Part shown: in pieces, positions 25,107-32,044 of the stretch
Layout of the letters: every line of letters starts with the position of its first letter
Position numbering within the stretch: position 1 is the stretch's first letter
Assembly (NCBI GenBank): GCA_945905735.1
Contig: CAMDQC010000043.1
Coordinates: 1-33,795, forward strand
DNA length: 33,795 nt
Source: Prosthecobacter debontii
GTDB lineage: Bacteria > Verrucomicrobiota > Verrucomicrobiia > Chthoniobacterales > Chthoniobacteraceae
Direction of reading: 5' to 3'
The notes under the pieces: generated by a model
Seen by the model: only the letters and a program-made list of their open reading frames with translations
Database searches by the model: none
Told to the model about the DNA's origin: nothing
Translations under genes and position numbers: made by a program

Positions 25107-27485
25107 TCAGTTAAGTTTGCTGGCGATGCCGTGCGGCGGGACTTCGAGTTTCACGAGGGGTTTTGTGCCTTGATAAAAGGTGACGGTCTGCGGCTTGGCG
25201 GTGGGGTTCCAGGCGATGAAGGTGCGCGTCTTTTTAGCTGCGTTCGTGTAGGCCATGGAGGTCGGGGAGGAGCCGTGGATGGTGAAGTCGGCGCGTCCGA
25301 GTTCGCGGAGGGCGGCGGCCTCGTAGTAGATGTTGGCCATCCACGCATTGTGGGCGATTTTGTCGCCGGGGAGGGGCCAGAGTTTGTCGAGCTGTTCGAG
25401 GGCGAATTGCGGGTCGGCGTGCATGATGAAGCCGAGGTGGTAGCTGCCGAGTTCGCCGCCGTGGGAGGCGATGTCGGCGGGTTTTGGGGTGTAGCCGGGC
25501 TTTTTGGCGGCTTCTTTTTCTTCGAACGCTGTGAACTCGCGGTTCATGTCGGCGTAGATTTTTTGGATGAGCTTGGGGTCGCGGTCGTAGAATGCAGACC
25601 ACGGTGCGGAGGGGAGCCATTGGATGCCGTAGATCCACGCGGGGCTGGCGGTGAACCAGGTACCCCAGACGATGCTGTTGCACCAGATCATGCCGACGGC
25701 GTCGTGCTTGAACTCGGGAGGGAACACGTCGCCATGCGGGTCGAACCAATACTCCAGCGTGGCGCGCGTCTCGAAGGTGTAGCCCATGACTCCGGCGGCG
25801 GTGAGGTCGGCGTCGCCGAGTGCTTCGCCGAGGAGGATCATGCCGGCCCAGCTATTGAGGGATTCGCCGGTGGATTCTTGGTTGTTGCCGTCGGGGAAGC
25901 CGTTGCCGTCGGCAAAGCTGTGGCCGCGCCAAATGTCGAACGCGCGGAAGAAGGGGAAGCGGCGGTCGGTGCGGTCGTAGTTGGCGTAAGTCTTGGTGAT
26001 GGTCTTGGCCATTTCGCCGTAGGCAGCGGCGAAGTCGGGGGCGAGCTGGCACATCATGCCTGCGGCAAAAGTGAAGTAGCCGTAGTGGAAATGGTTGTCG
26101 GTGAAGTGCTCGGAGCCGTAGCTGGAGTTGAAGCCGATGAGCCCTTTGCGGCGCGGGTAGTAGGCGAAGAAGCGGTCTTTTTCTCCGGGGGTAAAAGTGA
26201 ACCAGTTCTCCAGCTCGGCGCGCACGCTGGCGAGGATGGGAGCGAGCGACGAATCCTTTGTCTGCCCGGCGATGAAGGCGGCTTGAGCGAAACGGGTGAG
26301 GTCTTTGCCAGCGGCGTAGGTGTCGCGTGCGAAGCCTTTTTCCTTGGCGAAGTAGGTGGCGAGATACGTCTTCATGCGCTCGGCATCGAGGCCGGTTTTG
26401 GCGGCGGGGAAATTGGGGAGGATGCCGTTGTATGCGTAGGTGAGCGTGAACTCGTTGCCGACGGCGCAGCGCATCTGGCCACGGATGGTGGGGTAGGCGA
26501 TGCCGTTGAACGCGAGGTTGTTTTTGCTCTCGCGCCAGTGGTGTGGGAGCCAGCCGTGGAAGATGCTTTTTTCCACGCCCTTGAGCGCCTCGGTGGTGAC
26601 TCTCCAAGTCGTCGAGCAGGTGCCCGCGGTGCGGTCGTAGGCCCACGAGAGCTTGGTGTCGCGGGGGATGGCGAAGGCGTGCTTGTGGAAAATGGGGAGG
26701 TCGCGTTCGGCGGGGAGCGGGCACACGACGAGGTAGCTGCTCTTGCCGGAAAATGCGACGCTGATGCCGTCTGCTCCTTGCTCGAACTTCGTGCCATCGG
26801 GCACGAACACACCGTACGAGCGCCCTTCGTAGGTGATGCCGAGGGTGTCGCTCGTCACGGGGAGCTGTGCCGCTTTTCCCGCGAGGTCGAAGAACGTGGC
26901 GGCGTTTTTTCCGCGCGAGCCTTTGCCGGGATTCCCGCCGAGGGCGATGAGCGGTTGCACGCCGACGAACTCGCTCCAGACATACGGCATCCCTTCGCCG
27001 AGCGTGACATCCACGAAGCGCGTATCGCTCTCGAACATGCGGAAGGCGATGGTCCAATCCGTCCACGCTTTCGCCCGCGAATCGAGGGGCTTGAAGTCTT
27101 TGCCGGTGAGGACGAGCGGGAAGTCGGTGACCATGCGCGAGCCATCGCCAGCGGGCTTTGTGGGGTAGAAAATCTCGATGCCCTCCTTGGTCGCATCCAC
27201 CTTGTGCGGGTAGCTCCATAGGCCGGTGCCGTATTGCTGGAAGATGAGATTTTGGTACCACTTGTTCGTGGGGACCGGGCCGCCGTCGTCCTTTACGAGA
27301 TAGAGCTGGCGCTTCTCGACTTCCTCCACGCGGTCGATGTTTTTCTGTTTGTCGAAGGCGCTGCCGGGCGGCGGAAATGCCGCGTAGGAGCCCTTGCCGA
27401 CGGCGACGGGCTCTTGTGCAGTAGATAGAAGACAGAGCGCCGAAGTGAGCCCGAGCACGCGGGCGAAAGATGAGATGAAAGACAT
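25107..27485 (-). CDS. GH81 endo-beta-1,3-glucanase, secreted
   Basis: From ATG 27485 the protein has 792 aa with a signal peptide (about 1-23, LCLLSTAQ). Family GH81 features are clear: VPTNKWYQNL (71-80) near the N-terminus, DNHFHYGYFTFAAG with likely general acid Asp463, and GNNQESTGESLNSWAG with Glu537 and Glu541, matching the family's catalytic block. GH81 enzymes cut beta-1,3-glucans such as laminarin, curdlan or fungal wall glucan by inversion. A longer frame to 27875 exists but would run into the divergent DUF1501 gene and bury the signal peptide, so it is rejected. It is first in a minus-strand series with the two giant surface proteins. No carbohydrate-binding module is seen on the enzyme itself. 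Confidence 0.93.
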   Translation of the reverse strand: MSFISSFARVLGLTSALCLLSTAQEPVAVGKGSYAAFPPPGSAFDKQKNIDRVEEVEKRQLYLVKDDGGPVPTNKWYQNLIFQQYGTGLWSYPHKVDATKEGIEIFYPTKPAGDGSRMVTDFPLVLTGKDFKPLDSRAKAWTDWTIAFRMFESDTRFVDVTLGEGMPYVWSEFVGVQPLIALGGNPGKGSRGKNAATFFDLAGKAAQLPVTSDTLGITYEGRSYGVFVPDGTKFEQGADGISVAFSGKSSYLVVCPLPAERDLPIFHKHAFAIPRDTKLSWAYDRTAGTCSTTWRVTTEALKGVEKSIFHGWLPHHWRESKNNLAFNGIAYPTIRGQMRCAVGNEFTLTYAYNGILPNFPAAKTGLDAERMKTYLATYFAKEKGFARDTYAAGKDLTRFAQAAFIAGQTKDSSLAPILASVRAELENWFTFTPGEKDRFFAYYPRRKGLIGFNSSYGSEHFTDNHFHYGYFTFAAGMMCQLAPDFAAAYGEMAKTITKTYANYDRTDRRFPFFRAFDIWRGHSFADGNGFPDGNNQESTGESLNSWAGMILLGEALGDADLTAAGVMGYTFETRATLEYWFDPHGDVFPPEFKHDAVGMIWCNSIVWGTWFTASPAWIYGIQWLPSAPWSAFYDRDPKLIQKIYADMNREFTAFEEKEAAKKPGYTPKPADIASHGGELGSYHLGFIMHADPQFALEQLDKLWPLPGDKIAHNAWMANIYYEAAALRELGRADFTIHGSSPTSMAYTNAAKKTRTFIAWNPTAKPQTVTFYQGTKPLVKLEVPPHGIASKLN

Positions 27486-27699
27486 GCCCCGGAAGTATCC
27501 GCATCGTTGGAGAACCTTAATGGACATTGCGCGGCTTCTTTGGAGAGGCGATTTCGGCCTCGCTTTCACTACAAAGAAATACCTGTAATTTCCCCTAAAG
27601 GATCGGACGGAGAACGGTCGATTGGCAGACGAAGCGCGTCGGGGAGCTATCTCTGCACGCTGATATTCCACACAAAACAAACCACAGACACACACGACA
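27486..27699. promoter_or_regulatory. Divergent intergenic region, GH81 / DUF1501
   Basis: These 214 bases hold no credible gene. They should contain promoters for both the glucanase (minus) and the DUF1501 gene (plus). TTTCCCCTAAAGGATCGG (about 27588-27605) is the only stretch that resembles something elsewhere in the window, the C-rich block upstream of the PEP-CTERM gene. The plus-strand leader (27670-27699) is rich in A and C and lacks a Shine-Dalgarno. Confidence 0.35.
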
Positions 27700-29025
27700 A
27701 TGAGCGACATCAAACCAATCACTTGGAACGAAGACCCAGCCCACTTTAAGAAAGTAGGACGCCGTGACTTCCTATACGCCGGCCTCGTCGGCGGCCTCGG
27801 CCTCACCATGGGCGATCTCTTCAAGCTGCAAGCTGCGGAGACGGATAAAATCGAAGCGACCGCACAGTCGCTCATCCATATCTTCCTACCCGGCGGTTGC
27901 GCCCATCAGGAAACTTGGGATCCAAAACCACTCGCGCCGATTGAATACCGTGGCCCGCTCGGCACCGTGGATACTGCGATTCCCGGCATCAAATTTTCGC
28001 AATACATGCAGCACTCCGCGAAGATTGCGGACAAAATCACCGTCGTCCGCTCGATGACACACGGCGAAGCGGCGCACGAACGCGGCACGCACAACATGTT
28101 CACCGGCTACCGTCCATCGCCCGCGATTCAGTATCCGAGCATCGGCTCCGTCATCTCGCACGAACTCGGCAGCCGCAACAACCTTCCGCCTTACGTCTGC
28201 GTGCCAAACGTCCCGAACGAATTCGCGGCGACCGGCTACCTCAGCAGCGCATATGGCCCATTCAGCCTTGGCGGCGACCCTGCGAATAAGGGATTTTCCG
28301 TGCGCGATTTGAACATGAACAGCGGGCTCACCCCGGCGCGCTTCGACCGCCGCCGCAACATGCTCAGCGCAGTGGACGACCATTTCCGCACCTTGGAGAA
28401 AAGCGACTCGCTCAGCGCGATGGACAGCTTCTACCAATCCGCCTACTCGCTCGTCTCCTCGCAACAAGCGCGGGAGGCGTTTAACCTCGCCGCCGAGCCC
28501 GAAGCCATCCGCAACGAATACGGCCAGAACGACGCCGGACAGCGGATGCTCATGGCCCGCCGCCTCGTGGAAAGCGGAGTCCGCCTCGTCTCGCTGACTT
28601 ACGGCGGCTGGGACATGCACGCGGGCATCGCAAAGGGCATCGAAAACCAAGTGCCGAAGTTCGACCAAGCGTTCGCAGCACTCATCACCGACCTCGAACG
28701 TCGCGGGATGCTCGACAAAACGCTCGTCATGGTCAGCTCCGAATTCGGACGCACCCCGAAGATCAACCGCGACGCAGGCCGCGACCACTGGCCGAAAGTA
28801 TTCTCCGTCGCCTTCGCAGGCGGTGGATTCAAAAAGGGCCTCGTCTATGGCTCGTCGGACCCAACTGGCTCCGAGCCCGCCGACGATCCACTCACGGTCG
28901 AAAACATGGCCGCCACGGTGTATCGCTGCCTCGGCATCAACTCCGACAAGCGGCTCATGGCACCCGGCAACCGCCCGATCGACATCGTTCGCGACGGTCA
29001 CGTCGTCAAAGAGTTGCTCGCCTAA
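27700..29025 (+). CDS. DUF1501 protein with Tat signal
   Basis: The 441-aa protein begins with a twin-arginine signal (GRRDFLYAG, residues 20-28, then a hydrophobic stretch to about 37), so it is probably exported folded. The body is the DUF1501 domain, related to the alkaline-phosphatase/sulfatase superfamily: FLPGGCAHQETWDPKP, SMTHGEAAHERGTHNMFTGY, GGWDMH, and near the end SSEFGRTPK and GRDHWPK. Its substrate is unknown. In Planctomycetes and Verrucomicrobiota, DUF1501 genes usually sit beside a DUF1549/DUF1553 cytochrome-type gene; none is present here. It is divergent from the glucanase and ends with a strong terminator. Confidence 0.93.
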   Translation: MSDIKPITWNEDPAHFKKVGRRDFLYAGLVGGLGLTMGDLFKLQAAETDKIEATAQSLIHIFLPGGCAHQETWDPKPLAPIEYRGPLGTVDTAIPGIKFSQYMQHSAKIADKITVVRSMTHGEAAHERGTHNMFTGYRPSPAIQYPSIGSVISHELGSRNNLPPYVCVPNVPNEFAATGYLSSAYGPFSLGGDPANKGFSVRDLNMNSGLTPARFDRRRNMLSAVDDHFRTLEKSDSLSAMDSFYQSAYSLVSSQQAREAFNLAAEPEAIRNEYGQNDAGQRMLMARRLVESGVRLVSLTYGGWDMHAGIAKGIENQVPKFDQAFAALITDLERRGMLDKTLVMVSSEFGRTPKINRDAGRDHWPKVFSVAFAGGGFKKGLVYGSSDPTGSEPADDPLTVENMAATVYRCLGINSDKRLMAPGNRPIDIVRDGHVVKELLA

Positions 29026-29044
29026 AAAACGGCCACCATTTCGC

Positions 29045-29078
29045 AACCGCCGCCTGTCTAACCGCAGGCGGCGGTTTT
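29045..29078 (+). terminator. Rho-independent terminator of the DUF1501 gene
   Basis: AACCGCCGCCTG (29045-29056) pairs perfectly with CAGGCGGCGGTT (29065-29076) over an 8-base loop, and TTTT (29075-29078) follows the GC-rich stem. It begins 19 bases after the stop codon. Confidence 0.9.
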
Positions 29079-29091
29079 GCTGTACGGGGGA

Positions 29092-29147
29092 AATGACGAA
29101 TGACGAATGACGAAGTTCGCCGGGTTCGTCATTCGTCATTCGTCATT
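29092..29147. repeat. Perfect 23-bp inverted repeat built of TGACGAA heptamers
   Basis: The left arm (29092-29114) is AA followed by three direct copies of TGACGAA. The right arm (29125-29147) is its exact reverse complement, three copies of TTCGTCA then TT. Ten bases (29115-29124) form the loop. It lies between the DUF1501 terminator and the aldolase gene, outside any gene. It would form a very stable hairpin or cruciform and resembles interspersed heptamer repeats known in some bacterial genomes. Confidence 0.92.
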
Positions 29148-29188
29148 CCACTCGCCAGCCCTCCTCGCCTTGTGACATCACCTTCCCG

Positions 29189-30214
29189 ATGAACCGCCAC
29201 TTCGCCAGCGACAACTACGCCGGGTCCACGCCAGAAGCCTGGGCCGCACTTGAGGAAGCCCGCCACGGCCATGCCAAAGCCTATGGCGATGACGAGTGGA
29301 CGGACCGCGCAGCCAAGCTCATCCGCGACCTTTTTGAGACGGATTGCGAAGTCTTCTTCGTCTTCAACGGCACCTCGGCGAACTCCCTCGCCCTCGCGAC
29401 GTGCTGCCAGAGCTACCACAGCATCCTCTGCCACGAACTCGCCCACGTAGAGACGGACGAATGCGGCGCACCCGAGTTCTTCAGCAACGGCACGAAGCTC
29501 CTCCTCCTCAAAGGCGAGAATGGCCAAATCGCCCCCGAGGGCATCGAGCATACGGTGAAAAAGCGCACCGACCTCCATTTCCCAAAGCCCCGCGCCGTGA
29601 GCCTCACCCAATCCACGGAAGTCGGCACCGTCTATTCGCCCGACGCGCTCAAAGCCATCTGGGCCAAGACGAAATCGCTCGGACTGCGCCTGCACATGGA
29701 CGGCGCGCGCTTTGCCAACGCCGTCGCCAGCCTCGGCTGCACGCCGAAAGAAATCACCTGGCAAGCGGGCGTGGACATTCTTTGCTTTGGCGGGACGAAG
29801 CAAGGCATCGCCGTCGGGGAAGCCGTCGTCTTTTTCAACCGCGAGCTCGCCCGCGAGTTCGAGTGGCGCTGCAAACAAGCCGGGCAGCTCGCGAGTAAAA
29901 TGCGGTTCCTCAGCGCGAGCTGGGTGGGCATGTTGCGCGACGGCGCATGGCTCCGCCACGCCCAGCACGCCAACGCCATGGCCGCCCGCATGGAAGCCGC
30001 CATTCGCGATTTACCCGGCGTGAAAATCCTCTTCCCCCGCCAAGCCAACGCCGTCTTCGCCGAACTCCCGCCAGTCGGTGCGGAAGCGCTCCGAGCCAAG
30101 GGCTGGCTCTTCTACAGCTTCATCGGCGCAGGCGGCAGCCGCCTCATGTGCTCATGGGACACGCAGCCGGAGGATGTGGATAATTTCGCGGCGGATTTGA
30201 AGGCGGCACTATAG
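29189..30214 (+). CDS. ltaE: Low-specificity threonine aldolase-like PLP enzyme
   Basis: The 341-aa protein is a fold-type I PLP enzyme of the threonine aldolase / beta-eliminating lyase family. Visible are the phosphate-binding GTSAN (61-65), the ring-stacking His86 in HELAHVETDECG, HMDGARFANA with Asp171 and Arg174, and the PLP lysine Lys204 in CFGGTKQG. The family splits L-threonine or L-allo-threonine to glycine and acetaldehyde; stereospecificity cannot be read. Length is normal for the family. It stands alone, after the palindromic repeat and before a toxin-antitoxin pair, with no clear metabolic partner nearby. Confidence 0.9.
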   Translation: MNRHFASDNYAGSTPEAWAALEEARHGHAKAYGDDEWTDRAAKLIRDLFETDCEVFFVFNGTSANSLALATCCQSYHSILCHELAHVETDECGAPEFFSNGTKLLLLKGENGQIAPEGIEHTVKKRTDLHFPKPRAVSLTQSTEVGTVYSPDALKAIWAKTKSLGLRLHMDGARFANAVASLGCTPKEITWQAGVDILCFGGTKQGIAVGEAVVFFNRELAREFEWRCKQAGQLASKMRFLSASWVGMLRDGAWLRHAQHANAMAARMEAAIRDLPGVKILFPRQANAVFAELPPVGAEALRAKGWLFYSFIGAGGSRLMCSWDTQPEDVDNFAADLKAAL

Positions 30215-30254
30215 AGTGTTGCGATGCTCTGAAAAAGGCGGTAGCCATCACGCT

Positions 30255-30455
30255 ATGAGCACGAAAGCGCACGCGATCTTGGACGAGATTAAACTTCTGC
30301 CGCCTGACGAGCAACGCGAGGTCTATACCGAAGTCTTCGCCTTGGCGAAAGCCGCACAATGGGCAGCCCTCAAGCGCCTACGTGGTGCCAGCAAGGGCGA
30401 AGGGCTTTTAGCGAAGCTCTTGGCAGATCGGGCAAAGGAGCGAGCCCGTGGCTGA
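30255..30455 (+). CDS. Putative antitoxin of a PIN-toxin pair (66 aa)
   Basis: The 66-aa charged, helix-rich protein (ILDEIKLLPPDEQREVY at the N-terminal side; basic and Ala-rich C-terminus) is directly upstream of and overlaps the PIN-domain gene by eight bases, the usual antitoxin position. I do not see a standard AbrB, ribbon-helix-helix or Phd/YefM fold, so the family is not named. The start at 30255 (MSTKAH) is preferred over an in-frame upstream start at 30216, whose extra residues look like non-coding sequence. The function rests on gene order and size. Confidence 0.7.
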   Translation: MSTKAHAILDEIKLLPPDEQREVYTEVFALAKAAQWAALKRLRGASKGEGLLAKLLADRAKERARG

Positions 30456-30861
30456 GGTCATCGTGCTGGATACCTCTGCGTTCCTCACCCTCATGGAGCA
30501 GGAGGCGGGAGCGGACGAGGTGGAGGGGCATATCGCCGGAGCCATCGAAGGCACCACACACCTCCACGCCTCGTTTGTGAGTCTCACCGAAATTGAATAC
30601 ATCACCGCGCAGGAAAACGATCAGGCCACTGCAGACTCGGGGATCGCGGACATAACGGCACTTCCGATCTTTTGGCATCACTCAGACGCTGCGCTGTGCA
30701 GTGCTGCTGCGAAGCTCAAAGTCGCGCATAAGCTCTCGTTTGCAGATACGTTTGTCGTCGCACTTGCTCAGCACCTCGACGCACGACTCGTCCACAAAGA
30801 CCCCGAGATGGCCGACCTAGGCGGTGAGGTGAAACAGCACATGCTGCCACCGAAAAAGTGA
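30448..30861 (+). CDS. PIN-domain ribonuclease toxin (VapC-like)
   Basis: The 137-aa PIN-domain protein has the conserved acidic residues Asp8 (VLDTSAF), Glu48 (SLTEIEY), Asp100 (FADTFVVALA) and Asp118 (LVHKDPEM), which bind Mg2+ and cut RNA in VapC toxins. Start is GTG at 30448, seven bases after AAAGGAG (30434-30440), the best Shine-Dalgarno seen in this part of the window. It overlaps the upstream small gene by eight bases, the normal arrangement of a type II toxin-antitoxin operon. The specific RNA target is unknown. Confidence 0.9.
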   Translation: MAEVIVLDTSAFLTLMEQEAGADEVEGHIAGAIEGTTHLHASFVSLTEIEYITAQENDQATADSGIADITALPIFWHHSDAALCSAAAKLKVAHKLSFADTFVVALAQHLDARLVHKDPEMADLGGEVKQHMLPPKK

Positions 30862-30897
30862 TTGGCCGGGTGGTTTTGAGACGCAGAGACTCATCTG

Positions 30898-31368
30898 CTA
30901 CGTGTCGCTCGCCTCTCGTGGCGACCAATAGATGGCGTTCACCAGTCGTGCGTTGGTGGTGCGGAGGCGTTGGGAGAGTTCGCGCATGAGGCCACTGGCG
31001 ATTTGATAGCCGGCCTTGGGGTTGGCTTCCATGAATTGCCGGAAGTCGGCATAGGTGATGACGGCGAGCGTGACCTTTTTCATCGCTACGATGCTGGCGG
31101 TCGCCACGCCTGGATCGAAAAGGTTCACTTCGCCGAAAAAGGCCCCTGCGCCGATGCGGCCCATGAGCATCTCCCGGGTGTTGGCGCGGCGGCGGACGTG
31201 GACGACGCCGTCGCAGATGATGTAGAAGGAGTCGGGTGCCACGCCTTCTTCGAGGATGCGGTCTCCGGACTTATACTCGCGCGTGGTAAGCAGTGCTGAG
31301 AAGGCTTCCAAGTCGCCATCGGAAAGCGGGCGAAGGAATGCGATGCAGCGGAGTAGGTCTGTGAACAT
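30898..31368 (-). CDS. Single-domain cyclic-nucleotide-binding protein
   Basis: The 156-aa protein is a CRP-type cNMP-binding beta-barrel (about 5-118), followed by a helical tail and no DNA-binding domain. The phosphate-binding cassette reads FFGEVNLFDPGVATASIVA. It keeps the Gly-Glu pair, but the usual Arg before Ser/Thr-Ala is replaced by Ala-Thr, so binding of cAMP or cGMP may be lost or altered. It follows the L,D-transpeptidase gene by five bases and probably shares its transcript. The role is unknown; it may sense a ligand and act through protein contact. Confidence 0.88.
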   Translation of the reverse strand: MFTDLLRCIAFLRPLSDGDLEAFSALLTTREYKSGDRILEEGVAPDSFYIICDGVVHVRRRANTREMLMGRIGAGAFFGEVNLFDPGVATASIVAMKKVTLAVITYADFRQFMEANPKAGYQIASGLMRELSQRLRTTNARLVNAIYWSPREASDT

Positions 31369-31373
31369 TTGAT

Positions 31374-31982
31374 TTACTCGATGGTGACGGGCGTGCCGAC
31401 GTCGATGTTGTTAAAGAAAGCCTCCGCCATGAAACCGGGCATCCGAATACAGCCGTGGGAGGCGGGGTACCCGGGAAGGAACCCTGCGTGCATCCCGACG
31501 CCGCCATTGATGCGCATGAACCACGGCATCTTGGCACCGTCGTAGTGTGCGCCGGGAGGCATTTTATCTTTCGTGCGGTCGATGTCTTTCATCACCACGG
31601 TACCATCTGCGCCCACGTAGTCGCCGTACTTGTTGGAGACGTGGTCTTTGTTCTTTTGCTGGATTTTGAAAGTGCCGGATGGGGTATCGAATCCCTCGCG
31701 CCCAGTAGAAATGACGGACACGCCTACGAGCTGTTCACCTTTGTAAAAGTATGCCTTTTGGTCGCTCCGGCTGATTCGCATCCGTGCGGGGCCGGTGGCC
31801 GAATTGCCGTCCCAATAGGAGACGTTGTCGAAGTTCATCCGTTTGTCCTCGTTGGGCCGAGTGGGCACTCGGCGTCCGCCCAGATAAACGGTGTCAGCGG
31901 AGAGCCGTGGATCGCTGGAGCATCCGCTTAGCAGAGCGGCTATTGCACTTAGAAGGACGAGTATTTGGGACCGATGGTTCAT
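31374..31982 (-). CDS. L,D-transpeptidase (YkuD family) lipoprotein
   Basis: The 202-aa protein has a type II signal peptide with lipobox LLSGC (Cys21) and a YkuD domain (about 68-200). The catalytic block is MHAGFLPGYPASHGCIRMPG, with His165, His176, nucleophile Cys178 and Arg180. YkuD enzymes make 3-3 crosslinks in peptidoglycan or attach proteins to it, and resist most beta-lactams. The lipid anchor places it in the envelope. A cNMP-binding protein gene follows by five bases. Confidence 0.93.
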   Translation of the reverse strand: MNHRSQILVLLSAIAALLSGCSSDPRLSADTVYLGGRRVPTRPNEDKRMNFDNVSYWDGNSATGPARMRISRSDQKAYFYKGEQLVGVSVISTGREGFDTPSGTFKIQQKNKDHVSNKYGDYVGADGTVVMKDIDRTKDKMPPGAHYDGAKMPWFMRINGGVGMHAGFLPGYPASHGCIRMPGFMAEAFFNNIDVGTPVTIE

Positions 31983-32044
31983 TTCAGGGAGGCGGATGTA
32001 GCGGGGAATCCGAAGCCGTCAAGAGAGACGGTGTTGCCGGATGG

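Noticed and set aside
25131-27221. 696-aa plus-strand open frame antisense to the GH81 gene
   Set aside because: It lies fully opposite a gene with catalytic motifs and is dominated by Gly, Val, Glu and Ala, as expected of an antisense shadow in GC-rich DNA.
27486-27875. N-terminal extension of the GH81 protein
   Set aside because: It would overlap the start of the DUF1501 gene and put the signal peptide about 130 residues inside the protein.
27886-29139. 417-aa minus-strand open frame antisense to the DUF1501 gene
   Set aside because: It has no recognisable domain, runs through the terminator and the palindrome, and contradicts the strong DUF1501 assignment.
29092-29147. Second terminator or insertion-sequence end
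   Set aside because: No T-run follows, no transposase is nearby and no target-site duplication was seen; it is kept as a repeat.
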